64,000 nt of DNA from Malurus cyaneus samueli (taxonomy: Eukaryota > Chordata > Aves > Passeriformes > Maluridae). Under the pieces are notes generated by a model. It did no database searches, was not told the origin of the DNA, and saw only the letters and a list, made by a program, of their open reading frames with translations. Each line of letters opens with the position of its first letter. Position 1 is the first letter of the stretch. Location of the stretch: positions 43,073,700 to 43,137,699 of the forward strand of contig CM019217.1 in NCBI GenBank assembly GCA_009741485.1, written 5' to 3'. This document shows, piece by piece, positions 1 through 13,400 of this stretch. Both the position numbers and the translations under genes were made by a program.

Positions 1-462
1 AAGCTAAGACTAGCCTCACCTTGCTTCATCTGCAAAGAAAGGGGCCCCCCATACCCTCTTGTTTGGCTGCTGATTACAGACCAGAGCCCCAGCACTACTT
101 AACAGTGATCAGGCCTTTGGGATTTTCTCTGGAGTCTCAGCCAAATTTTTATGCAACAGAGGCTTACCCCTCTCAAGTCCCCTACTTCACATCACTTACA
201 AAAGAGAAAATATTTTGTAGATGCAGCTTATGATGCTGATACAGGAACCCTGTGGATTAGCCACCAGCCACACATGATTATGTAATTAAACCAGCATATT
301 TTCAAATCCAGATGTTTAAATATATTTGGAAGGTTTGAAGCTTTACCTACTAGCAAGGAAAAAAGGGGGGAAGGTGGAGGAGGAACTTCTTGTTTTTAAC
401 TAGTGCATTGTTTTTAATTGATGAGGAAAAAAGAATTAGAACACCTCATCCTGATAAGGGGT

Positions 463-485
463 CTCATCACCCATTTGGTGATGAG
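463..485. repeat. Perfect inverted repeat, 9-bp arms
   Basis: CTCATCACC, loop CATTT, GGTGATGAG. Lies in the 3' flank of the gene with no other feature nearby. Confidence 0.9.
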
Positions 486-1045
486 TCACAGCAGCTGGTC
501 CAGAGCTGGAGCACTGTGCCACAGGTTGTCAAAGACTCCACAGAAAGTCCTGGCTGGAAAAAGGCTCCTCTCTCTGTCTCTCTGTTGATAAACACTATTC
601 TTGCACTGCACTGCTTGCCCAAGATTCTACCTCTCCCCTTCCCTAAAGCTGTCCAGGGAGTGTCTGAACGGTCTTTGCTGAAATAGGTGGTAGAGATGCT
701 TCAGTCCTACAGTTCAAGTTTCTCTTCCCCACCCAAAGGTAGAGGAATTCAGCTGAACTCCCCAGCAGATAGACACTTCCCAATGGGATCTTTCACATGG
801 AGGCATCCTTTGTTTGCTTTCTTCATGCCAGTTTGCTTTAATCCCAAAATCACCAGGGTCCATTTCAAGTAAATCCGGAAAGGAAACCAGAATGAAACTG
901 AAGAACAGGAATTGCCGTGAGGAGACTCAAAGTCTTACTGCATGGGAGGGTTTCTAAGTAGTAAGGTGAAAGGTGTGACATTTCTGCAGTGTAATTTTCT
1001 CATACCTGGGGCACTGAAGAGCTTCCTCTCTCCCTCCCCCCCCAA

Positions 1046-1090
1046 CCACTCACTAAAACTCACTCAACTCACTCACTCAATTCACTCTCT
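1046..1090. repeat. Degenerate (ACTC)n simple repeat
   Basis: Several CACTCA/ACTCA units in a row on the plus strand, after a run of C at 1038-1045. Confidence 0.8.
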
Positions 1091-3872
1091 AGCCTGGAAA
1101 CGTCAGTGAACAATCCCAAAAGGCATTACAAAGCAGACAGGTCTGTGGAATCCACCCAGGTAATGCTTCACCACTACCGTACAACTGTCGTGAGCATTAC
1201 TGTGTGCACAGCACATAATACAACACATCAAAGCAATTTCTAAATGAAACCATTCAGATTCCTGAAAAGCAACCTGTAACCCAACATCTGTCTTCAAACC
1301 CAGGGGGCTACACTTCGATTACTGTCGATTACTGTCAAACTTTCACAATGTAACAACAACATAAGGTTATTACCAGAATTTTTCATCTGAAGGGGGGAAG
1401 AAAACATGTATTTTAGTGGAAAAACATCTCCACTGGAGATGGCAAAACTAAAAATATACATTGTGCATCAAACACTGGCACATCCTCTTGGGTGACTTTT
1501 GTATAATAGCTTTTGTACCTTTACTACACAAATTTAAGTGGGAAAATCACTTTGGAATGTTAAACTCAAAAATGCTGAGGAAGTATTTGTTTGGACTGTT
1601 AACAGTTGTGGAATAATTTAATGATAAAACCCATGCTTTATTTCAGAGAGTTAAGCTGAGATGCAGTGAGAAAGCTGTGAGAGGTAAGAATGCAGCCTTT
1701 GTTTAGTAGTACAGATGAGCCATAGTACAAAAACTTCAGTAAGAGGTGTAAGCCAGTTTCCATTACACTGAAACTCCTGTATTAGAAGGAACCTTATTTT
1801 ATGCACTAGACATTACTATTTCCATCCTGCTCTCACAGCTAACACAGTAGGGAAAAGGCAGGAAAGGAGGGGAATTGGAAGTTCTTGCCTATATGAGAAA
1901 CAGACCTGTTTAACAAGCAGGCAAGACGATTTTTTTTAACTGACTGAAGTTGAACCAATGCTTACTGCATACATGCTCACCTTTGTGTACAATTTATATT
2001 TTACCAAACCTTTCTCAATTACTGAAGCTTTACTGCAGATTAAAAAACAAATGCATCTTTCAGATCATCTGGGACTGCTGAAACAAACAAACTTGTATTC
2101 AAAACATACTAAGGTGTTCTGGAGAATAAAATCTTTGGATAGGGATTTTTGAAGAGTGTAGTTTGCACAAAAAGTATCTGAAAAGCAATGCCATTAGTCT
2201 GAACTGGTGTGCTGAAAGAAATAATGGACAGAAAACATGTTTGTGAAGAATGGTTTCATAGCATCCAAAAGGGTTATTCCAGAAATAAAAAATAATACCC
2301 TTGTATTCCCATATCCAATCCATTTGAACACTGTACCATTCTTTTCAGCAAATTACAGCTTCCATTGTAGAGCTGTAAGTAACCAGCTCTCCAGAACACT
2401 GTATCGTTTACTTTTTTGTGTTTGTATTTAACAGACCAGGGACAGAATAGACAAAATATGAACAAAGAGAACCAGCAAGACAGTGCATGGAATTGCAGGC
2501 AAGTGAAAGAACTCCAAAGAAAGAACTTTTGAACTAAGTATCACTCTCTTCCAGTAGAAGAAACAACATAAATGACTGAAACAAATTTATACTGTATAAA
2601 TGTTCACTTTTATTCAGAAACTTATTGCATACACATTTCCAGAGTCACTTAGGAAGCATATTCAGTGAACTGCAAATATTTACTGTAGCCTTTTTATCAT
2701 TGTAGGTTTGCTACTGAGGTCTATCACTTTTCTTACTTCCTCTCAATAGACTTCCAAATTATTATGGAGTTTTCAACAATAACTGTAAACATAATAAAGC
2801 CTGCATGCCGTTTCCCTCTGAAGTTATTAACTTGGCTGTTTTTCTGCAATGAAGTAATGACTTATTTTTTACAACCTGACTGAATCGTACATGTGTACAT
2901 GGACAGTATCTGTGACTTGCTCAGGTAATAATGTGATTAGATGGATAAAGCATTCACTTATGATACCCTCAATTCAAATGAACAAAACCACAGAAAAGGT
3001 TGGAACAATTCATTGCATAGTACTCATTAGCAAGCAAGAGTCTAGGAAATTAGTAACAGTGATGGATAGCACTGGAAATTTAGCAACAACTAACGGATAC
3101 GTCTGGTGACTTAAAATAACACTTACTTTCATAGTTTTGTCTGGCATTAGTAATGCCTTATTTTGTCAGCACTAAACAAATAATACACTCTCACTAAAAT
3201 AAACAAAAAGATTAATATCTGAATATAAAATGCCTGAACATGTGGAGTAATACTTTTATGGCTTCTGCAGAGAAAATACAGAATTTCCACCTTCTGTTGT
3301 CCCAGGAAATAAGATATAGATATTTAAGTCTCCTCTTAATGAGGTCAGGAGGTTCAGAAGTATCACCATTTGAACATGCTAGTCATTTTGGGAAGGAAGG
3401 GATATAGGGAGATGGTAACTGAGAGTCAGCAGGAAGAGTACACTGCATTCAACACAATTTCATTTCACAGCAGAAGATACCTTTCTGTGGGAAGGGCAAT
3501 GCAGATGACAGTCCAATGAACTTAATCCATGCATGACAGCTGCACAAATAAAGGATTTAACAGCCCTGGAACAAAACCAGGTATCCCTCTACCACCCAGC
3601 CCCACTTCATCCCAGCCAGGACTGCACCACCAAAAGGAGTGACCAGGCAGACTATCCCTTCCTCATCTTCAAATTTAATACCACATTTTAAGATCTGCAA
3701 TTTACTACTACTCAGTGCTTTCAAGTGAAGGATTAATAAGTAAAAGATACTGGTAAATGTAGTAATAAAGTCTGTCACTAACCAGACAAAGTGCTGGACG
3801 TTTGGTGGATCACCACCAAAGGTCAGCATTTACAACCAGTCACTGTATAACAGTACCAATTATTACTTTTTC

Positions 3873-3878
3873 TTTATT
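3873..3878 (-). terminator. Candidate poly(A) signal AATAAA (distal)
   Basis: First canonical AATAAA I found on the minus strand beyond the stop codon, about 500 bases away. It would give a 3' UTR of roughly 520 nt. Support is positional only. Confidence 0.35.
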
Positions 3879-4278
3879 GCCCAGCAGGGAAAACTGTTCC
3901 CTAGTACCAGACAGCGCTGACTTCACAGCAGTGCAGAGCAGCTTACCCAGCCTCACTCACTGCACAGGACAAACACAGCTGGCAGGAGAGCAGTCCATTC
4001 GATTTTCAAATAAAGACAGAGAAGAACAAGAGAGACGGATGAACAGGAGGTAATTTCCATCTTGAAACAAAGATTATCTTGTCTCATAATTAAATGTTAC
4101 ATTGCAATTTGATTAATTCTATTTTTCAGGAAATAAATTAATTCTTCATCCACTGTATTATCTGGACAGGAAATGTTACCAAGGCACAGACAAAGCTATT
4201 AGTCTGCTATTATTTAAAACATTTGCTAATCTGAGCCATATAGCTAACCTCTGAGAAATAACTGTCAAATTTCTACTC

Positions 4279-4284
4279 TTTAAT
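4279..4284 (-). terminator. Candidate poly(A) signal ATTAAA (proximal)
   Basis: ATTAAA on the minus strand 93 bases beyond the stop codon. It is a known weaker variant of the poly(A) signal. Without transcript data it cannot be told from chance in AT-rich DNA. Confidence 0.25.
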
Positions 4285-4376
4285 CCTAAAAAAAAAATCT
4301 CATTCAAGAAGCCAGTTCTTGTTTATACCATGTTTTTATACCACTCAGTGTTAAAAGCATATATATTAAACACCTG

Positions 4377-4451
4377 TTATTCTATCAGTGATTTTAAATC
4401 AGGAACATTTTTAATCTGGAAGTCCAACAGCATCTGTCCAAGTGCTTTACC
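4377..4451 (-). CDS. Exon 20 of AtuA-family gene: C-terminus and stop
   Basis: The acceptor is TTCTTACAG|GGTAAA. It encodes [20 protein letters not shown] then SLIE and a TAA stop at 4379-4377. [10 protein letters not shown] is the conserved end of AtuA-family proteins. The C-terminus carries no SKL-like peroxisomal signal. Confidence 0.95.
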   Translation of the reverse strand, partial: GKALGQMLLDFQIKNVPDLKSLIE

Positions 4452-7400
4452 CTGTAAGAAAAAGAACCAAATCAACATTTTATTTGACTGTCTAAATATA
4501 CCACCTTTTAAAATGAAGTTTTCAGAAATGGTTTAATATGATTATTTTTCCTATAATCCCTGTGAGAATTCTGTTTATGTTTTTTGAGTTTTCCAGCATC
4601 CCAACCTGAACAGATTGAACAGTTTCTTTAACTGATTTGTACTTAATGCTAAAAGCAATTTGGGTTACAATTCTACTATGATTCATACATAGCATCACCT
4701 CATTTTTTTGAGCAGTCTTCTTGACTACGCTGAGATTATTTGCACACATAAGTACTTCCGAGCCTATGGAAGCAGAGCTGTGCTGTGCTGTAGCCATAGC
4801 ATTGCTCAACTTCAGGTTTGAATGTTTCAAATATTTAATACTCAGACTGCACACATACAAAAAGAATTCCTTTCAGATTCACATAACATCATCAACACAA
4901 AAGACCTCATATCCATCTGGTTTTCCCTTCCATGTTTATATTATTTATCAGTATTTCAACTATAGAAAGCACAGGCTAAATTAGGAGGTCTACAGTGCAT
5001 ATGAAAGATAACTACATTAAAATTATTGCTTTGATACATGCCTGTGGGTCACTTCTTAGGGATGCTATGCCACCACCACCAAGGGAATTCTTCAGAACAA
5101 AATTTAATCCATGGATTCCTGGCAACTCGTATCTGTAAAATAAGAATGGCACATTATTTCTCAGGAGATTTCGGAAGGGATACTTGTACAGAACATCAAG
5201 CAGAAGCTGGCATGCAAAAATTTCATGCTTCTGATCACATCCCACTGCTGACTCAAGTCTAAAAGTTAATGGGATTAACACAAGGCCTTACCTGCTTTCT
5301 TGTTCCTTCCTCTTATTCCAAATAAACAGTCCTTAATAGTTTTAAAGCTGGACCATAAGGTAATTATTCTCCTCTATTCAAAACTCATCCACTTCTAATA
5401 AGGTTGTTTCTAGAATTCTTTTTTTTTCTATGAGTTGAAGCCCATATTTGGAAGCCAGAGGTTCAAGATCCAATATGAACTCAGACAACACAATGGCTAA
5501 AAGGAATTACTTTTATTAGCTCCTAGTTCTGATACTGAAAAGGGCACTCAATTCCTGGAACTCACTTTTGCTAACAAGTGCCGCCAGCTAATCAGAAAGA
5601 CACCCTCTTTATTACTGAGAAATATCTGAGTCACTGCATCACTCTCACAACCAACAGAAAACTTTATAGCAAATTAAAATCAGAGCTACAATTCAACATA
5701 TTACTGGAGCCATGTACTTTGCTCAGATAAAGTTTTATTTTAGTGTGATAGACCTATTATTCTGTTCCATTGCCACTGTAAGCATTTTTCCATTCTTAGT
5801 TTTGAGTGGTGCAGTTCCAATTTGGAAACTTCTGTAGTAGTTTGGCAAATGGCTCTGTGGTTTCCTATTGTTTCAAATTCCATAAATAGGTCTACAGTAT
5901 ATTTCCATTTGTCTCTCATTGCACAGTTTTTCAGGGTTTCATCATCTTCCTTCTATTATTGGTTTTCTTAGGTTTTGCTTTCCTCCAATATTTTCTTAAT
6001 CTAAGGACTTGATAGCTTTGCTTATTTCCATAAGAAAGGATTTAAATCAGAACATCATCAAGCTATGAGTAGTAACAGAAAGATGATATCCAATTCTCAC
6101 TCTACCTCCAGATGTTTGACTGCTGCAACACCTCTTATTTTTCTTTCAGTACCTATCTGATCTTCATCTGTTTGGTAAAGACCCTTCAAATCTTTCTCCT
6201 GCATAGCTGGAATTTTTTGCAGTACTCCTATACTGCTGATTTTGTCACTCTGATGTTTATCTCTTTTAGCTCCTTCTGAGCACTGTGAAAACCATGGCTG
6301 TTGCTGGTGTTCACAGTCCTGTCTGCCCTTTTATCTTGGGTGTATGACCCAAACTTCTCATGGAAGGAGGTGATCCCACTGAGCAGTCTGACAATCACTT
6401 GAGTTCTTGTTCCAGAAAGCAAGCAGTCATGCAGTGTTCATGTCTGTTTCCTAGGCAAAAAGCTTTAAGTTCCTTCTACTTTTTCAATCCCCCACTCTAC
6501 TTAAGAATTAGTTATTATTAGTTATTAAGAAAAAAAATTGGTGTCAGCATTCTGTTGCCCTTCCTTGAAAACTAGCTACATTATCACACTTAAAGGGGAA
6601 CCCACTGGGAAGGCAGGAAAGTAGATTAATCCACCAGTGCTCTAGTAGACAACACAAATATGAAGAATAAAGCAATTTCCACAGTAAGTTGCCTACCTAA
6701 TTACTAAATTTAATACCATAATCAACATAATTTAATAACATAATCAATTATGGTATTGTATTAATACCATAATACAGCCTACACAGCACAACCAGATGTG
6801 TAGGTTACGACCTTATAAAATCTTCTAAAAGAAGTAAATAAAAATTACCACATACACATGAAAACTGGAGATCTACCAAATCACTGGACTATAAATTTTA
6901 CTCTGAAAAACTGGCAAAGATTTCCAGGCAGCAAACAATTTCACAACTGGCCTAGACGGATGGAATATGTATTCCAGAAGCTAGTATCTCGTCTCTCAAA
7001 AAAAAAGTCATGAAAATCAATCAGGAAAACCAAATCAGGAATGAAACTGAAGAGCATTAAAAAGCAGAAACAAGTGAGTGGAAGAATTTCATTTCACTCT
7101 CTGCAGTAATTTTGGCAGAGGAAGTATGTAATATAAGCAACAGATCTTAATTTGGAATGCTATAAAATGGCAAGTTCTTTTTATTTGCTTTGAGAAAATA
7201 TTTACAGTAGGATACTCCAGCTAAAACTAGGATTACAAAATTATAATATATAAAGGTCAGCATCTTCACTATTTTAAGGCTCGTTTGAAGCATCTGAGCA
7301 TCCAAAATATTTCCACACAGAAAATAAAACACACTAAAAGGAAGAAAAACCACTATAACCATCATAATAGTCTTGAGCAGCAACAATACATTAACCAAAA

Positions 7401-10400
7401 TGCTGGCAGGCATTTACTCAGTGTAATTAAACAATTTAAGTTTAATTAACTGAGATCTAAAGGAAAAAAATTATCTTATTATACAATTTAATCAAAGGTT
7501 TTAAGAATTGCTTTTAAAAAACACAGAAAACAAATAAACACTTCAAAGGATACTGTATCTGTGACAGAAACCAGTAAAACAAGGAATATTCACTGTTCTA
7601 GCTGAATTCCTATGATTATGCACAATAGGGTGCCTGCTTAACTACTCCCTTTAAAGTGCTGTCCATAATATTCAGAGAAATAAGGTTTCCATTAAAATGC
7701 ATGGAAATAATAATGATACAAAATTATTTAATGCATTTAAATCAAGGAGAAGACAGGATTCTTTTTATCCAAGGAAAGCACAAACCAAGTCCATAGGCTT
7801 GAAGAGTTATTTGTGTAGGAGATATACTGTAGAGAAATACTTATTTTTCCTCTCTAATAAATATATGTACAAAAATGTCATCTAGAAGCATCAGCATCCA
7901 CATTTTTTGTTCTTCAGCTCTTGGAGAAAACATTGCATATCAACTGGTTTTTATACTTCTGAGCATTGGAATGTTCTCAAAACATTACATATACCATACT
8001 TCAGAAGATGGAAACAGCAAAACCTCATAGGACAGTTTTACTGTCCTTCTTAAATGACTAACCTAGTACCACTACACAAAAAGAAACTTTTTCTGTATCT
8101 TAAGATACTCAGATCTGTTAAGAATGTACCTAGCACTCCAGAGTGGGAAGCAATCACCTGGGGATTGAAAGACCATCTTTTGCTATTATTTTACCTGAAG
8201 ATATGGAAGTTTATGAGTTTTTAATGTTCTCTATCAAAATAATTACACCTTTTCTCTGTTTAGTAGACCACCTTAATGCCTCTAGTGAAAAAGCATGGAA
8301 GGCAAATGGTTAACAGATTCTGTTCTGTAGTGTGGTAGAGCCATGGTTGGTTTGTGTATAACAGCAAAACTATTACACAGTTTTTAACCATTCACCATTT
8401 AAATAAAGGAAATGAAGGAAAATTAGAGCGTAAGACAGCTCTTTTTTTCATGACAGTTGAAACTAAAAAATAAACAAGCAATTTAAAAAGAAACTACACA
8501 ATCTGAAGCACATGAGCATAATCCTTATAATCCTAAATATTTCCACAAGAGGTTTTATTCTTTTTCCCCAGTAGCTTTCCAATTCACTTACAGAGCTCCA
8601 TTTTCACATCATTAAAGAAAGCCAAACCCACAAACAGATAATCTAATTAATCAAATTAATTTGGCTTCATCCAGACAGAGCAGATTTCAACTTTTATTTA
8701 TGAACATAAATAGCATTAAGAAATGGCAGTGATTCAATTTCTAGAAGTATCATTAGGAGGCATGACATTTTTATTTCTTCCCCCTCTGCTCTGTTTCAGA
8801 GAAAATTCAGTTAAAATTCTTAGCATCACAAGTTACTAGATACACAGATTTGTTAGCACTTACAAAGCAGTGGATGAGTACTGCCCTGAGCTGCTCATGA
8901 AGAAAAAAACAGCATTTCCAATTCAAAGATCAGGGGTTAAAATAACTCCAAGCTCTTTCTCTGAGCTTTGAGCTGTACCTTTCTGACTCAAGTTCTCTGA
9001 ACATGCAAAAAGACACTTAACAGTTTATCCACTACTCATGGAAATAGAGAAATGATTTTGGCAAAATCTCAATACTTGCAGAATAATTGACTTTGTATCA
9101 AAAGACGTTTTAGAAGACTGAATGGTTTGTGGCAGTATTAAGCTTTTTCTTGTTTTCAAATACAGAAAAAGGTTTAAAATCTGTTGACTGTTTTACTGGA
9201 CATCCTTAGGAGAATGAGCTCCGTTGCCTCATGCTACAAGCACATTACCTCAACACAACAAGCACAGGAAGGGCCCTGAGCATCAGTCATACCACAAAAA
9301 CAAGAATGTTATGTCTGCTGGCAGAGGATATTCTTTTGTAGATGAGTATCAGGTGAAAGTGTCCTATTTCAAATGTACTCTTTTTAAGATTTTAAGAGAG
9401 AGACTATGAAAAATTAGCTATGTTTTTTTCTTTAAATTCTGGCTTGGTGTATGTGGCACAAAAATAGGTGAGAGTGGGGTACTAGAAATAATGCTTTCTC
9501 TAAAGTGATTTAATATTCATTTATATTAAAATGTTTTGCAGGAACAGGGATAGCATGAGGCCCACTCCTGATGGATGATCAGGTAAGTTTGGGCTCAGAC
9601 TATACTGGCTGTGCAAATGTCTTTCAGGTAGTGTTTTACATATTGCTAACTCTCAGTTCAGCAATTGCTCCGAGGCTTGGGAAGCTTCAGTCACTAAAGC
9701 TCCTGTAGTTTCCAAATGGTTCAAAACTGACTGAAAGATTAATTTCTCAAAGGGCATTGGAAGCTATTTCTAGTCAGTAAAGACATTCTGTACCGGAACA
9801 GAAAGGAACAGCCCTAACACTACTATGCTAATTCTGGGAATTTAAATGCCTTCACTAAACGGATTCACGGCCTTTTTCCAGCTTCAAGAGAGGCCCAAGC
9901 TCATGTTCTTTCTCAATGACTACACTCAAGTTGTTATTTAAAAAGTCAAAGAAGATACATAAAAAAACCCAAAGACAATACACACAAGTCTGCAACATTT
10001 ATGTTAATATTCTTGAAGATAACTTCTGATAACATCATGTTTCTACCATACAACTGTGGACTGGGCAGCAAGATACTCACCTTGTTACTAGTTCTTCTTC
10101 TGGTTTTTCACGCTCAAAAAGGTGTTGAAAGTAATTCTCCAGGGCTTGAGCAGTCAAAGTTTTCTTTAGGTATGGATAATAGAGGGGATGCCGTGCTATC
10201 ACACCTGTTAGGCATTAACTGGCATTAGTTGAAATAGGAATTGTTAAAACCATTTTGTATTTATCCTTTCAAAACCGATTTGAAATCCTCTGCTTAACTG
10301 AAACTGTACATATGGATCCTCTTTAATGAGCTCCTGAATCAAAACCACAACAGTATGACAGCTCTCCCTCTGTCAGTAGAAATGTAGGGTGGAGCGTGAC

Positions 10401-13400
10401 ACGAAAACATGCTAAGTGACCACTAAGTAATTACTGGATTTTTTCTGGCTGCAAACAATCCCTGCCTCTGAAAGACATCTAAAGAACAACAACATCACAA
10501 CAAACAGGCAGCTCTCTTCCCTTAAATGGTTTGCAAGACTTAGATATCTAAGTAATCACAAATAACCATAATGAGGTATGATCAGTGACTGAAGGTTTGG
10601 TCCTTGACCCACCTCTTGCAATAGATTATGACGTGTGACAAACCATGATTATGTTTTTATTGCCGTAAATATGCTTTGTAAGCTTCAGCAAATTTTATGA
10701 TGAAGCTGAGGTTCCAGATCGGGATCAGGAAAACAGTTTTGGGTCACAGGGACCTTTCTATCTGTGGATTTAAATTTGAGGTCAAGTTTGTTGTTGTTAT
10801 TGTTGTTCCTTAATAAAGCAGTAGTGTCTTTATGTCTGAAGAAGTCTACTATGTATGCATCACTCACAACCTGGCAATGCTACGTTGCAAAAGTGGTCAA
10901 CCAGGGAGAAAGAAAAAGGAAAAACAAAGGAAAAAGAAAAAAAAAGAAAAATCAACATCACTTCATTCTTCAACCCAAAAAAAACCAGTTTGACAAACAA
11001 GGACAAGAAAACTATATTCCTAAATACAAATGAACAAAAGTAATCAGTTTTAGCATGACAGCTAATAGCAAATCAAATCCCAAACGCACCTTTAATTCAT
11101 ACTGAGCTTTGAACACCACACGCTCTCATCTTCCAACAAGTAAGAGAGCCAATTGTTGCATGCAGAAGTAAGGAATAGAAGGAATTATTAAACAATGCAA
11201 GAAGCAGCACAATCAATGTAAAGAGACTGCATACTGAAATATACCATTTGCATTAGCAATATAATATAAACATTCTGGTACATACAAGAACAACTTTAGT
11301 ATTTTTCTTACACTGTCAATATTTTAGCCATACACATGTTACAATATTAATGTACGAAAATATTATGCATGATCAGACAACCAAAACATTACATAACATA
11401 CACACATGAAGGAAAAAGAAACCTTAAAAAGACATTTAACTTTCGGGAGCTCAACTTTCCAAACCTAAAAATCTTTTTTTTGTAGAATGACACACTAGTA
11501 TTTTTCCTTAGTACCTCAGATTACAACAGCTGCCAATCAGAAGGCTACAGATATTTCACTAGTAAAATCCATGTTTGATACATATTCTTTTTTATTTCAG
11601 CATAATAAAAAAAAAATAAAAATCAAGTGATGTTTGAAAAAATTAAGACTAGCACTTGATATGTAACTTATGTGAAAATTTCACATCACTTCAGAAAGCA
11701 AGAAAAAGAAAAATACCTATGTTTGCAGAATTGCCTTTGTCTCCACTTCTAGTGTAGGCAAGATCTTCTAAGCGGTAAGTATGTGGGCCACTTGGCAGAT
11801 CTGTACAACATAAAAATTAATTAATTTTAATGGTGCTACAAATAACAGTGTATGTTTTAGAAGTAACTGTCCGTTTAAGTGCATGCTTTTTGCATTGTTT
11901 ACGGTACTTCTGAAAACATTTCCAATCCTTCTTTGCACAAGAACACGTAGAAAAAAAGAGGTGAGACTAGGGGCCAAAATTGTGAAGTTGATCCCTCCTG
12001 CTCCATCTCTCAAATCCCTTTGACTTTTTCACAGCCAAATAGCTGTACCAGGCATCCCCACTTCCACCATCCTCCAATATCCATCTTGATCTTAGCAATA
12101 CAGTACGTCTGAAGGAGGCATAGCAGCTGCTTGTCTTTTCTTGCCTAGCCAGAAACTTTTGTCCCCTTAACACACAAATCTCTGCTCCCAGTGCAGGTGG
12201 AAAATAACTGTAGTTGCTACTGTCCTGATAATTCTGCAACATCTGTTTAATCTGCTAATGCCTGTAGAAAACAATCACAATTGAAAATTCCTTTTCAAGA
12301 CAACACATCTCTCACTTGAATTTACACTGTTTTAACAGTTATTTATCCAGTTATATAGCAGAAACCTAAGGTTTCTTTTTCAAGTTGCTGTTTTTGTAAG
12401 TATCTTAGTATTATATAAGAAAATGTATACTTTCTAGGAAGCCAATCTTGATTTTTTAACTTGTCAGTATCTGAGTATTGGATGTTCAAGGAACATAGAG
12501 GTTGTTGCACTTCACTGAATGAAGTTCATATGAAATATTTTTATCCACCTACATATCAAAAAGCAAACCCACTCCTGTCCAAATCCATAAATTGAATATT
12601 GTGGATTCACACCGTATACACCTGAGCTTTGATGGTTAAGTTACACAGCACAGACCTCTTGCAATTGTTGATTACTAAGATTAGCCAGCTGTCACCATCT
12701 AGCTCCTGTTCTTTAGTAAGAGAGATGAAGCACCCACTTTGCTACTGAGTTTGAGTTATTCGCTGATCACAGCATAACACTGAAACTGGGAGAATAGGCT
12801 ATATCCAAGCTTTTAAGCAGTGAGGATCAGGTAATTTTCAGCCAGTTTTGCTTCTGATCCAACTTTCCTATGGTCATATCAGCTCTCCTTCCCTCCTTGT
12901 ACCATCCATCAGGAACAGACTGACCTCCACTTCTGACTCAAACTTCTCATCCCTCAGTCCTTTTCTCCTCTGTCCCCTTCCTGTCTTTTTCTCATCCTCC
13001 CAGACACAAGGGGCAGTTGTCCCCCTCTCTCTGCTCCTTGGACACCAGTAAGGGGAATATGCAGAGAAGGGAAGCCACAGCCTTCCTGCTTTGTGACAGC
13101 TTCTGGTGCAGCTGCTGTGGTGGCAGTCAGAAGAAGCAATTCACAAATGTCCCAAATTTAAAAGAATTGAATACACAGGGTCTTGTAAATCAATTATGCT
13201 GGACTAACATCATATTCCAAGGCACAATGCAATATGAAAATACATCAGTCTGTCCTTTCTGTACTATTATTGCTTCTGCTGAGAATACCAAACTATTTGG
13301 GGCTTTTTTCCCTTTTAATTTTTTTTTTAATGTTAGGGAGCAAGAGATCCAGTATTAAAGATGTTATACTCCAAATGCTGGCCATAGGCATCATTTAGAG

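Larger units (their letters stand above)
1..4376. other. 3' flank of the AtuA-family gene
   Basis: AT-rich sequence with no recognised coding exon on either strand. The part from 4376 down to about 3850 may be 3' UTR. Otherwise it holds a 9-bp hairpin (463-485) and an (ACTC)n tract. Small open frames here show no family resemblance. Confidence 0.6.

Noticed and set aside
5030..5042. Conventional GT donor for exon 19 at GCAT|GTATCA
   Set aside because: Joining it to exon 20 gives a premature stop and loses the conserved GKALGQ end; the GC donor preserves it.
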